Shown: positions 1-6,668, counted from the first letter of the stretch. The stretch: 7,185 nt of DNA from Geobacteraceae bacterium (GCA_020201305.1 JAIVHC010000020.1:1-7185); one strand, 5' to 3'. Numbers and translations: made by a program. Notes: generated by a model not told the origin, from the letters alone.

Positions 1-422
1 TCGGTCACCGGCACAATGCGGTAGCGATAGCCGACCCCCGGTTCTACAAAATGATCCCACATGTAGATTCGGTTGCTGTTGCGCTTCTTACTCTGATAGA
101 AGGCCACATCAATCTGCTGCAACAGATGTTGTGGCTTGCGGCATTCGGGACAGCCCGTTTCGGGAACATAGTCGATACGGTAGATGTCAAAACGTTTCAG
201 ATTGTCCAGTTCAGAACCATCCTGATTTAATGCCGGAATGTTCCACGCAAGCAATAACGACGAGCCGCGCTGACTCAGACTCACCTTTGTCGGAGCTGTG
301 GGTACCTTTGCTTCCAGGGGCACCACCGGCCCTTTTTTTCCGCACCCATACAGGAGCAGAACGCATACCAGGGCAGCGCTCAGAACAGAGTAAATTCGGG
401 AGGGGGAATATGCTGCAATCAT
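1..422 (-). CDS. Lipoprotein with fibronectin-III-like domain (partial, C-terminus beyond left edge)
   Basis: The reading frame opens at ATG 420-422 and stays open for 140 codons to the left edge, so the C-terminus is missing. Residues 1-26 look like a lipoprotein signal peptide: R9, a hydrophobic core at about 13-24, then a lipobox LYGC with the modified cysteine at C27. The Tyr at -2 is atypical. The mature start CGKKGP resembles the small outer-membrane lipoprotein YifL/LptM, which is also found beside lysine-biosynthesis genes. After a Pro-rich linker, residues about 41-140 look like a fibronectin type III fold (LLLAW near 56-60, FDIYRI near 78-83, PGVGYRYRIVPV near 128-139). A CPEC pair sits at 91-94 and could bind metal or form a disulfide. 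It begins 8 nt after argH, so it is probably co-transcribed. Its ribosome-binding site is weak. I infer an envelope-anchored protein facing the periplasm. Function is unknown. Confidence 0.82.
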   Translation of the reverse strand, partial: MIAAYSPSRIYSVLSAALVCVLLLYGCGKKGPVVPLEAKVPTAPTKVSLSQRGSSLLLAWNIPALNQDGSELDNLKRFDIYRIDYVPETGCPECRKPQHLLQQIDVAFYQSKKRNSNRIYMWDHFVEPGVGYRYRIVPVT

Positions 423-430
423 AGGTATCT

Positions 431-1813
431 TCAAGCCTTCTTTTGAGCCTGGCGCGCCAGGGCAATTTCGCGCTCTACCGCACAACGGGCAGTGCCGCCG
501 GTAGCAGTACGCGCATTTACCGAAGCATCGAGAGTGACAAAATCGTAGATATCCGTATCGATGAGAGCGCTGAACTCGCGGAATTCTTCGACGCTGAGCT
601 CGGGAATATCCTTACCGTGTTCAATGCAGTAGCGCACCGTTTTCCCCACCACTTCATGGGCCTGGCGGAACGGCAGCCCTTTGCGCACGCAGTAATCGGC
701 AATATCGGTAGCAGTGGAGAAGCCGCGCGCCGCAGCAATACGCATGTTGTCCGTTTTTACCTTCATCTCCGCAATCATGGAGGCGAAGATCTTCAGGCTC
801 CCTTTGACGGTATCAATACTGTCGAAGAGCGGCTCTTTGTCCTCCTGCATATCTTTGTTATATGCCAGCGGCAGGGATTTCATCAAGGTCAGCAGGCTCA
901 CGAGGTTGCCGTATACGCGACCGCTTTTGCCCCGCACCAACTCTGGGACATCGGGGTTCTTCTTTTGTGGCATGATGGAGCTGCCGGTGCAGAACGCATC
1001 GCTGAGTTCGATAAAGTCAAAATCGGCGCTCGACCAGATGATCAACTCTTCACTCAAACGTGATAGATGCATCATTACCGTAGCGGCGTTGCTGCAGAAT
1101 TCAATGGCGAAGTCGCGGTCCGAGACGGAATCGAGGCTGTTGCGTGTCACCCCGTCAAAGCCGAGTTGCTCGGCAACCCATTCGCGGTCGATGGGGAAAG
1201 TGGTTCCTGCGAGAGCTCCGGCACCGAGGGGCATTACGTTCATGCGCGCGCGGCAGTCGCGCATCCGGCTCGCATCGCGTTTGAACATTTCGTGGTACGC
1301 GAGCATGTGGTGAGCAAACAGCACCGGCTGTGCGGTCTGCAGATGGGTGTATCCCGGCATGATGGTATTCAGATTTCCTTCCGCCTGGGTCAGGAGTGAA
1401 TCCATCAGGGATTCAAGGTATGCGATAATCGCATCTAGCTCATCGCGCAGGTAGAGGCGGATATCCACTGCGACCTGATCGTTGCGTGAACGTCCGGTGT
1501 GGAGCTTCCCACCCACGGTGCCGATACGCTCTATCAGGCGTGCTTCGATGTTCATGTGAATGTCTTCGAGGGCGATGGAAAACTCGATGTTACCCTGATC
1601 GATATCCGTAAGGATCTCATCCAACCCGGCGCGGATCTGCTCCGCTTCCTCCGGTGCGATTATCCCCTGACGCGCGAGCATCTGCGCGTGTGCCTTGGAA
1701 CCCCGAATGTCGTAGGGGTAGAGGCGTTGTTCAAAACCGATAGAGGCGGTGAATTCCTCTACAAATTTATCTGTAGGCTGGGTGAAACGTCCACCCCAGA
1801 GTTTCTGACTCAT
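431..1813 (-). CDS. argH: Argininosuccinate lyase
   Basis: This 460-residue protein cleaves argininosuccinate to arginine and fumarate, the last step of arginine synthesis, as a cytosolic homotetramer. It has the usual family length and all three conserved regions of the fumarase/aspartase superfamily: HTGRSRNDQ at 105-113, GYTHLQ at 154-159 with the catalytic-region histidine, and the signature loop GSSIMPQKKNPD at 277-288 that carries the catalytic serine. The N-terminus (MSQKLWGGRF) is typical of ArgH. The frame stays open upstream to an ATG at 2041, but that extension overlaps the preceding gene and does not look like ArgH. ATG 1811-1813 with AAAGGAG 11 nt upstream is the better start. 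It follows the nitrilase-fold gene by 34 nt and precedes the lipoprotein by 8 nt. No key residue appears to be missing. Confidence 0.98.
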   Translation of the reverse strand: MSQKLWGGRFTQPTDKFVEEFTASIGFEQRLYPYDIRGSKAHAQMLARQGIIAPEEAEQIRAGLDEILTDIDQGNIEFSIALEDIHMNIEARLIERIGTVGGKLHTGRSRNDQVAVDIRLYLRDELDAIIAYLESLMDSLLTQAEGNLNTIMPGYTHLQTAQPVLFAHHMLAYHEMFKRDASRMRDCRARMNVMPLGAGALAGTTFPIDREWVAEQLGFDGVTRNSLDSVSDRDFAIEFCSNAATVMMHLSRLSEELIIWSSADFDFIELSDAFCTGSSIMPQKKNPDVPELVRGKSGRVYGNLVSLLTLMKSLPLAYNKDMQEDKEPLFDSIDTVKGSLKIFASMIAEMKVKTDNMRIAAARGFSTATDIADYCVRKGLPFRQAHEVVGKTVRYCIEHGKDIPELSVEEFREFSALIDTDIYDFVTLDASVNARTATGGTARCAVEREIALARQAQKKA

Positions 1814-1824
1814 AGTAACAAGTT

Positions 1825-1831
1825 CTCCTTT
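1825..1831 (-). promoter_or_regulatory. Ribosome-binding site that sets the argH start
   Basis: AAAGGAG lies 11 nt before ATG 1811-1813. It lies outside the upstream gene, which stops at 1848. It supports this start over the in-frame ATG at 2041, which would add 76 residues unlike ArgH that overlap the upstream coding sequence. Confidence 0.8.
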
Positions 1832-1847
1832 ATTAACAGTTCTCACC

Positions 1848-2993
1848 CTAAGCCGAGTTTTCTTCCCCGTTGGGAATGTTGACCCAGCCTTTGGATTCTG
1901 CGTGTTTATATACCCGGTGGACCTTGAGCGGCATCCTGGTGGTGCGTGGATCGAACTCGTAGAACACGGGGAGGTTGAAATAGTACAGCCGACTCCCGGG
2001 GCCGAAGCGCAGGCGGCAGATGGGGAGGCCGCCAAAGTCATCGGTGGAAAATTCGGCCAGCTGATAGCTGTGCATGCGATGGTGGTGACTGATTATGACG
2101 GATGAGTATCCGAAGGTGTCATCCGGACCAACCCCCGGGGGTGAGTTGACCAGCTCCGTGGTGTTGCAGAAGACGGTAATGGTGTCGCGCACCCCGGGCG
2201 CAGCTTCAAGTAATTCACCGTAAAATCCATGGATTACATCGCGGAAGGTGCGGTGTTCCGGTTTCGGGTTGCATTCCAGCACCACGAGCAGATCAAGCTG
2301 CTGGCGCGAGGAGAAAAACAGCTCATTGGCGTGATCGATCACCTGTGCAATGTTTGATTGTAAAAGAGTGCGGTAGATGTAGTCAAAGCAGATCAGCGCC
2401 ATGAAGTTGAACGCATTGGGCTCGCTGCGCCACAGGGGAAATATCTTGCCGTGGTACAGATCGTTTCTTGCGTCCGGCCCTTCTTCGAGGGCAAAGGGGT
2501 GGCTTTTGGCCTGCAGATATACGCGCGTAGCGCCGTTGGCATCCTTGATAATGGTGGCGGCGCTGTTGACCTGCAGACAGTCGATATCCCCACTCAAACG
2601 ATCGGAGCGGATCGATTCGAGAAGTTCGGCGTTGTCGGCACTGAACTGCCCGGCAAAAGAATAAAACTCGGTCAGGCGCATGTGTTCAATCCCCACAATG
2701 GTGACCGTGTTGTTACTGAAATGCTCATCAACATGGTGGAGCATGGCATCAAAGTACTCCACCGGGAGGACAGATTCAGGGAACACGAGAAAATGCAGTT
2801 TGCTCAGGTTCCCCGGTCCCCGGGAGACGAGGTCAAGTACCGCGTGGATGCGTTCCCACTTGCGCTGGGATACCGCGCCGGGATCAGTTTCATCCTCGCT
2901 GCGGATCTCATTGGGAATCTGGCTCAGGAGGCAGTGAAGGTGGTGGCCGCGCGGAAATTCCAGCAGTACCTTTTTCTCTACAATTTTGAACAT
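1848..2993 (-). CDS. Divergent nitrilase-superfamily (carbon-nitrogen hydrolase fold) protein
   Basis: This 381-residue protein has the order of motifs expected of a carbon-nitrogen hydrolase. FLVFPESVLP (68-77) offers the Glu (E73), VYLQAKSHPF (158-167) the Lys (K163), and ALICFDYIY (199-207) the Cys nucleophile (C202). Later segments also fit the fold: DLLVVLE (234-240), FCNTTE (275-280) and GYSSVIIS (295-302). Members of this fold hydrolyse amides or nitriles, or transfer acyl groups. It is longer than typical amidases (about 260-300 residues) and has an added N-terminal part and a C-terminal tail of about 70 residues. The cytosol is likely, since no signal peptide or membrane segment is visible. 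ATG 2991-2993 is the first start after an in-frame TGA; the ribosome-binding site is weak, so coupling to the Nudix gene 16 nt upstream is likely. The substrate is unknown. Similar domains are known at the C-termini of some defence reverse transcriptases, but no reverse transcriptase is present here. Confidence 0.72.
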   Translation of the reverse strand: MFKIVEKKVLLEFPRGHHLHCLLSQIPNEIRSEDETDPGAVSQRKWERIHAVLDLVSRGPGNLSKLHFLVFPESVLPVEYFDAMLHHVDEHFSNNTVTIVGIEHMRLTEFYSFAGQFSADNAELLESIRSDRLSGDIDCLQVNSAATIIKDANGATRVYLQAKSHPFALEEGPDARNDLYHGKIFPLWRSEPNAFNFMALICFDYIYRTLLQSNIAQVIDHANELFFSSRQQLDLLVVLECNPKPEHRTFRDVIHGFYGELLEAAPGVRDTITVFCNTTELVNSPPGVGPDDTFGYSSVIISHHHRMHSYQLAEFSTDDFGGLPICRLRFGPGSRLYYFNLPVFYEFDPRTTRMPLKVHRVYKHAESKGWVNIPNGEENSA

Positions 2994-3009
2994 AGGCGCT
3001 CAGGTCTCG

Positions 3010-3507
3010 CTAATCTTGCTGAAGGAGGGAATCTCCGGGTAGTTCCAGATCCGCATGTTCTCCCGGCGGTTGCAAATGGGGCCACTCCTGTTCCGGGTAC
3101 AGCTGCGCCAGCACCTGGCGTGAACCGGGCGGGACATCCAGGTGCGGGAGTTCGTGTGCGCTAAACCATTGTGCCTCACTTAGTTCGGCGTGATTGATTG
3201 TTATGTCCAGAGTCAGGGGCAGGGCACGATAGTACAGGATAATATAGTGATCGCTGCGCTCTCCCACGGCAAGGTGCTCGTAAATATCTACCAGAGTACC
3301 GGTTTTCACCCTCAGTCCCACTTCTTCGCGCACCTCGCGTCTCAACGCCGTAGCGATGGACTCGCCATGGTCAATCTTCCCGCCCGGCATTACCCACTGC
3401 CCGAAAAAGGGCGGGATACTGCGCTTGGTGAGGAGGATGCGTTCGTGTTCATCAATAATACACGCAACCACCGAGGTTTTGATGTGTTTGAGGATGCCCG
3501 AATCCAT
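3010..3507 (-). CDS. Nudix hydrolase (MutT-like)
   Basis: This 165-residue protein carries a perfect Nudix box (G-x5-E-x7-R-E-U-x-E-E-x-G-U) at residues 43-65: G43, E49, R57, E58, E61, E62 and G64. The two glutamates in REVREEVGL are the metal-binding residues. The preceding FFGQWVMPGG (34-43) is typical of MutT-type members, which cleave nucleoside diphosphates linked to another moiety. Substrates in the family include oxidised dNTPs, ADP-ribose and sugar nucleotides, and the sequence does not decide among them. The core ends near 130, and the last 35 or so residues are Pro-, Gln- and acid-rich with no motif I recognise. ATG 3505-3507 has AAGG 8 nt upstream (3516-3519). It follows argG after a 99-nt gap and precedes the nitrilase-fold gene by 16 nt, so the two are probably co-expressed. 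Confidence 0.92.
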   Translation of the reverse strand: MDSGILKHIKTSVVACIIDEHERILLTKRSIPPFFGQWVMPGGKIDHGESIATALRREVREEVGLRVKTGTLVDIYEHLAVGERSDHYIILYYRALPLTLDITINHAELSEAQWFSAHELPHLDVPPGSRQVLAQLYPEQEWPHLQPPGEHADLELPGDSLLQQD

Positions 3508-3534
3508 TACGTTTGCCTTAATTTCTCCTGAAGC

Positions 3535-3550
3535 ATGCCCTTGCGGGCAT
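3535..3550. repeat. Small perfect inverted repeat in the argG-Nudix gap
   Basis: ATGCCC (3535-3540) and GGGCAT (3545-3550) form a perfect 6-bp stem with a 4-nt loop. In the direction of transcription the stem is followed by GCTTCAGG and not a T-run, so it is not a standard intrinsic terminator. It lies upstream of the Nudix ribosome-binding site and could protect or attenuate the transcript. Confidence 0.55.
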
Positions 3551-3553
3551 TAT

Positions 3554-3588
3554 CCCCACCCTGACCCTCCCCTATCAAAAGGGGAGGG
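3554..3588. repeat. C-rich/G-rich palindromic intergenic repeat after argG
   Basis: A run of CCCCACCCTGACC leads into a palindrome: 3565-3573 (CCCTCCCCT) pairs perfectly with 3580-3588 (AGGGGAGGG) around a 6-nt loop. The style, CCCCACCCTGACCC followed by a CCCTCCCC/GGGGAGGG stem, is like a class of intergenic repeat that I recall as common in Proteobacteria including Geobacter relatives. The stem begins 19 nt beyond the argG stop. No T-run follows it in the sense direction, so it reads as a REP-like element or transcript-end stabiliser more than a terminator. Genome copy number was not tested. Confidence 0.6.
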
Positions 3589-3606
3589 AAAATATATGGA
3601 GTTGTT

Positions 3607-4821
3607 TTACTTATTCCGCATCAGGCTGCGAATCCGCAGACGCAGGGCATTGATTTTGATAAATCCTTCCGCATCGGCCTGGTTATACACCTCATCAGCT
3701 TCGAAGGTGGCGTAGTCGAGGTTGAAAAGGGAGTCGGTCTTCGAATCACGCCCCACTACGCGGCAGTGGCCTTTATAGAGCTTGATTCTGGCGATGCCGT
3801 TCACAGTTTTCTGGGTGTCGTCAATAAGGGCCTGGAGCGCCTCACGCTCGGGGGCGAACCAGTAGCCGTTGTAGATGATTGCCGCATAGCGAGACACCAG
3901 AGAATCACGCAGGTGCATTACCTCACGATCCATGGTGATGGATTCCACCGCGCGGTGCGCCTCTTCGAGAATGGTGCCGCCGGGGGTCTCGTACACGCCG
4001 CGGCTCTTCATTCCCACGTAGCGGTTTTCCATCAAGTCAACCCGCCCGATGCCGTGCTTGTAGCCAAACTCGTTGAGTTTAGTCAGGAGCTCTGCCGGGG
4101 AGAGACGTTCGCCATTTATGGCTATTGGGTCGCCCATTTCAAATTCGATGTCTACATATTCCGCCTCATCCGGCGCATCCTCCGGGCGTACGCTCATCAC
4201 ATACATCTCTTCCGGTGCTTCCGCCATGGGATTTTCCAGGACGTCGCCTTCGAAAGAGATATGCAGCATGTTGCGGTCGCTGCTCCAGGGGAACTTCTTG
4301 CTCGTAGGAACGTGGATGTCGTGCTTGCGCGCGTATTCTTCCAGCGCTGTTCTGCTGTTCAGGTCCCATTCGCGCCAGGGGGCGATAACCTTTACCGCTG
4401 GATCAAAGTGGTAGTAGCTCAATTCAAAACGAACTTGATCGTTGCCCTTGCCCGTAGCGCCGTGGGAAACCGCATCTGCGCCTTCAGCTTTGGCGATCTC
4501 CATCTGCTTCTTGGCGATCAGGGGGCGCGCAATTGAGGTGCCGAGGAAATAGCGCCCCTCATAGATGGCATTAGCGCGGAACATGGGGAAGACGAAATCG
4601 CGTACGAACTCCTCGCGCAGGTCTTCGACATAACAGCTGCATGCTCCGGTTTTTTTCGCCTTCTCGGGGATAAAATCAAGCTCTTCCCCCTGGCCCAGGT
4701 CGGCGGCAAAGGCCACAACTTCGCAGCCGTACTCCTCGATGAGCCATTTCAGAATGATGGAGGTGTCGAGCCCGCCGGAATATGCCAGAACTGCCTTTTT
4801 AACGTCACCTTTGTTTGCCAT
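3607..4821 (-). CDS. argG: Argininosuccinate synthase
   Basis: This 404-residue protein condenses citrulline and aspartate with ATP to give argininosuccinate, AMP and pyrophosphate, the penultimate step of arginine synthesis, in the cytosol. It has the length of the common type-1 ArgG subfamily. The ATP-pyrophosphatase P-loop AYSGGLDTS is at 13-21, and the second nucleotide/citrulline region GATGKGNDQVRFE is at 121-133, both intact. ATG 4819-4821 has AAGGAG (4831-4836) 9 nt upstream and gives the usual short N-terminus before the P-loop. A 178-nt non-coding leader precedes it, the longest in the window and the likeliest place for separate control. A strong palindrome follows its stop. It makes the substrate of argH, from which it is separated by two accessory genes. 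Confidence 0.98.
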   Translation of the reverse strand: MANKGDVKKAVLAYSGGLDTSIILKWLIEEYGCEVVAFAADLGQGEELDFIPEKAKKTGACSCYVEDLREEFVRDFVFPMFRANAIYEGRYFLGTSIARPLIAKKQMEIAKAEGADAVSHGATGKGNDQVRFELSYYHFDPAVKVIAPWREWDLNSRTALEEYARKHDIHVPTSKKFPWSSDRNMLHISFEGDVLENPMAEAPEEMYVMSVRPEDAPDEAEYVDIEFEMGDPIAINGERLSPAELLTKLNEFGYKHGIGRVDLMENRYVGMKSRGVYETPGGTILEEAHRAVESITMDREVMHLRDSLVSRYAAIIYNGYWFAPEREALQALIDDTQKTVNGIARIKLYKGHCRVVGRDSKTDSLFNLDYATFEADEVYNQADAEGFIKINALRLRIRSLMRNK

Positions 4822-4999
4822 TGTTGATTTCTCCTTGTTTAATGCTTGAAGCCTGCAGTGGCTGCATATCCTATATGCGAGGTGCAGGGTGGGTTTTTGG
4901 ATTTTAACTATTCAGCAGTCGAACGGCCATGGACGGCCCCAATCTCAAACAGTCGTGTCCCTTGGAATGGGTGTCACAAGCCCTTGCTGAGCAGTTACC
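4822..4999 (-). promoter_or_regulatory. Leader/intergenic region upstream of argG
   Basis: These 178 nt between the RDD gene and argG hold no credible gene. They contain the argG ribosome-binding site and a foldable element at 4852-4888. A GG-N10-GC arrangement at 4914-4929 is only a weak sigma-54-like match. I see no good sigma-70 -35/-10 pair and no U-tailed terminator behind the RDD gene. Being by far the longest gap in the cluster, it is the likeliest site for an internal promoter or for control of argG. Confidence 0.4.
4852..4888 (-). promoter_or_regulatory. Two-part stem-loop in the argG leader
   Basis: An outer pair CCTGCA (4852-4857) with TGCAGG (4883-4888) encloses an inner perfect pair GCATAT (4864-4869) with ATATGC (4873-4878) that has a 3-nt loop. 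The internal loop is 6 and 4 nt. In the transcript this would sit 15 nt upstream of the argG ribosome-binding site. It could affect translation or mRNA stability. No T-run follows, and I recognise no known riboswitch class. Confidence 0.4.
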
Positions 5000-5695
5000 T
5001 TAAAGTTTAATCACCCTGGTGTCCGCCATCAGATCGTGGAGGCCACGTTTGTCGCTGCGCAGGGCAACCATCAGATATCCGATGCCGAGGACGATCCCGG
5101 AGATGAATTTGCCGATGGTTTCGCGGATAAATGCCTGGCCGTAGCTCACCTGGGTGTCATCCAGGCGCACAACCTTCAGGCGTAGCGCCATCTTGCCCGG
5201 AGTCTGCCCCGAATAACCGGTAAAAAACACATAGTAGAACACCCCGGCAAGGGTGCTGAAGAGCATGATAAGCATCTGCACCATGGGCAGAGTACTTGCG
5301 CCACTCAGCTCGGTAATGCTTCCCAGCGCAAACGCCATGCCGAATTGCAGTGCTGACGAAATCACCGAGTCGAGCAGGGCTGCGACGGCGCGGATCCAGA
5401 ATCCGGCCGCAACCCCTGGAGTGGGTGCGATGCTCTCCTGCGCCTGCATTGCGGGCGGCGCTGAGTCGGCATCCGCTTCTGTAGCATCATCTGGCACGAC
5501 ATTTTCTGGCGTTGCACCGGCTGTAAAAGGGGCCTGAGACTCTGGTGCATTGTCCCCTCTGCCGGGTGTTGCTGTATCAGGGTCAAACCGGAACGAAGAG
5601 TGGCACCTGGGGCAGGTAACCTGTACTGCCTGGCTCGGTATCGCATTTCCCTCAAGCTCGCGCGTGTAATTACAATGCGGACATATCAATTTCAC
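5000..5695 (-). CDS. Zinc-ribbon and RDD-domain membrane protein
   Basis: This 231-residue protein has three parts. Residues 1-35 form a zinc ribbon with two CxxC pairs (C5/C8 and C28/C31), like the MJ0042-type ribbon. Residues about 38-95 are a low-complexity acidic, Pro/Ala-rich linker. Residues about 97-231 are an RDD domain: the RAVAALLD motif with R102 and D109, hydrophobic segments near 107-128, 138-160 and 195-212, GQTPGK at 163-168, and the C-terminal DKRGLHDLMADT. RDD proteins are inner-membrane proteins; some have been linked to ion transport, but most have no known role. The start is GTG 5693-5695, 4 nt after the argF stop, with AAAGGAG 7 nt upstream inside argF, so translation is probably coupled to argF. 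Why it lies inside an arginine operon is unclear. Confidence 0.88.
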   Translation of the reverse strand: MKLICPHCNYTRELEGNAIPSQAVQVTCPRCHSSFRFDPDTATPGRGDNAPESQAPFTAGATPENVVPDDATEADADSAPPAMQAQESIAPTPGVAAGFWIRAVAALLDSVISSALQFGMAFALGSITELSGASTLPMVQMLIMLFSTLAGVFYYVFFTGYSGQTPGKMALRLKVVRLDDTQVSYGQAFIRETIGKFISGIVLGIGYLMVALRSDKRGLHDLMADTRVIKL

Positions 5696-5699
5696 GCCG

Positions 5700-6620
5700 C
5701 TACTCCTTTGTGTTCTGCATCAGGGTCGCCATGATCGCCTTCTGTACATGGAGGCGGTTTTCCGCTTCGTCAAATACCACAGAGTTCGGCCCCTCTATTA
5801 CGTCCTCGGTAATTTCCTCGCCGCGATGTGCCGGGAGGCAGTGAAGTACCAGGCAGCCAGTGTTTGCTACCGCAAGGGCGCCGGCGTTAAGCTGAAATCC
5901 GGCGAAGTCACGGCGGCGCTTTTCCTGCTCCTCCTCCTGCCCCATGCTCGCCCACACATCGGTGTTGAGGATGTCGGCACCTTGCGCCGCTTCGAGAGGA
6001 TCACTGGTGTAGATGATGCTAGCCCCCTGCTGGCGTGCCCACTCCATCACATCAGCATCCGGTTCATAGCCTTTGGGGGTGGCAACGCGCAGTTCAAATC
6101 CCAACACCGTCGCGGCATTGATCCATGAATGTGCCATATTGTTTCCATCCCCGATCCAGCAGTATGTCTGGTCGCGATACGAGCCCTTGTGCTCCAGGAC
6201 TGTGAAGATATCCGCCATTACCTGACACGGATGATACATGTCGGTAAGGGCGTTGATAACCGGAATATCGGCATAGTGGGCGAGCTCTTCCACATCCGCC
6301 TGGCTATAGGTGCGGATCATGATCCCTTCCACATAACGAGATAAGACCCGCGCGGTATCCTTAATGGGCTCGCCGCGTCCGATCTGGGTATTGGAGGAGG
6401 AGAGAAACAGCGCATGCCCGCCGAGTTGAAACATCCCGGTTTCAAAGGATATACGTGTGCGGGTGGAGCTTTTTTCAAAGATCATGGCCAGACTTTTGCG
6501 CGCAAGCAGGGGATGGCTGATACCACGTTTGTGCTGACTCTTGAGTTCGCGGGTGAGGGTAAAAATGGCGTCCAGGTCTGCGGCACTCCAGTCTCGCAGA
6601 CGCAGAAAATCGGAATTCAT
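5700..6620 (-). CDS. argF: Ornithine carbamoyltransferase
   Basis: This 306-residue protein transfers the carbamoyl group from carbamoyl phosphate to ornithine, giving citrulline, in the cytosol, usually as a trimer. All family motifs are present: the carbamoyl-phosphate loop KSSTRTR at 50-56, HPCQ at 130-133, the ornithine-binding DVWASMG at 221-227, and HCLPA at 260-264, whose Cys is the ornithine-binding cysteine. The SMG motif separates it from aspartate carbamoyltransferase. ATG 6618-6620 has AAAGGAG (6631-6637) 10 nt upstream. It lies 60 nt after the small membrane gene and 4 nt before the RDD gene. Length and motifs are ordinary, with no sign of damage. The gene symbol follows common usage for single-copy anabolic enzymes. 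Confidence 0.97.
   Translation of the reverse strand: MNSDFLRLRDWSAADLDAIFTLTRELKSQHKRGISHPLLARKSLAMIFEKSSTRTRISFETGMFQLGGHALFLSSSNTQIGRGEPIKDTARVLSRYVEGIMIRTYSQADVEELAHYADIPVINALTDMYHPCQVMADIFTVLEHKGSYRDQTYCWIGDGNNMAHSWINAATVLGFELRVATPKGYEPDADVMEWARQQGASIIYTSDPLEAAQGADILNTDVWASMGQEEEQEKRRRDFAGFQLNAGALAVANTGCLVLHCLPAHRGEEITEDVIEGPNSVVFDEAENRLHVQKAIMATLMQNTKE
5703..5709 (-). promoter_or_regulatory. Ribosome-binding site within argF that sets the GTG start of the RDD gene
   Basis: AAAGGAG overlaps the last codons of argF and lies 7 nt before GTG 5693-5695. The argF stop (5700-5702) falls between the site and the start, which is the arrangement expected for translational coupling. Confidence 0.75.
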
Positions 6621-6644
6621 CAGGGCAAAGCTCCTTTATACGCA

Positions 6645-6668
6645 TAGTTTATGTCGGGCTAGTTTATG
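6645..6668. repeat. 9-bp direct repeat just upstream of argF
   Basis: TAGTTTATG occurs at 6645-6653 and again at 6660-6668, a 15-bp period, ending 8 nt short of the argF ribosome-binding site. The flanks GCATA (6642-6646) and TATGC (6665-6669) are also inverted repeats. It could be a small regulator-binding site or chance. It does not match the ARG box I know. Confidence 0.35.

Noticed and set aside
131..465. Short open frames on both strands over the lipoprotein gene
   Set aside because: The minus-strand frame from 422 has a signal peptide, lipobox and FnIII-like pattern. The others have no such support.
443..1063. Plus-strand open frame of 206 codons
   Set aside because: It lies antisense to argH, which has all its motifs, and has no recognisable domain.
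1814..2041. In-frame extension of argH to an ATG at 2041
   Set aside because: It overlaps the end of the nitrilase-fold gene, looks low-complexity and unlike ArgH, and the standard ArgH N-terminus begins at 1813 behind a good ribosome-binding site.
2451..3164. Plus-strand open frame of 237 codons
   Set aside because: It lies antisense to the nitrilase-fold and Nudix genes, both supported by motifs, and shows no domain of its own.
1848..3507. Defence system based on the nitrilase-like protein
   Set aside because: No reverse transcriptase, nuclease, sensor domain or mobile-element gene is nearby, and the setting is a biosynthetic operon. The resemblance to defence-associated nitrilase domains is only at the fold level.
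3565..3588. Intrinsic terminator after argG
   Set aside because: The stem is strong, but the bases after it in the sense direction are TCAGGGTGGGG, with no T-run.
3766..4536. Plus-strand open frame of 256 codons
   Set aside because: It lies antisense to argG. The open frame follows from the codon bias of argG and shows no protein-family motif.
4897..4915. Possible ArgR box (TGAAT followed by an AT-rich stretch) upstream of argG
   Set aside because: Only one half-site matches the ARG-box consensus I know. The second half has several mismatches.
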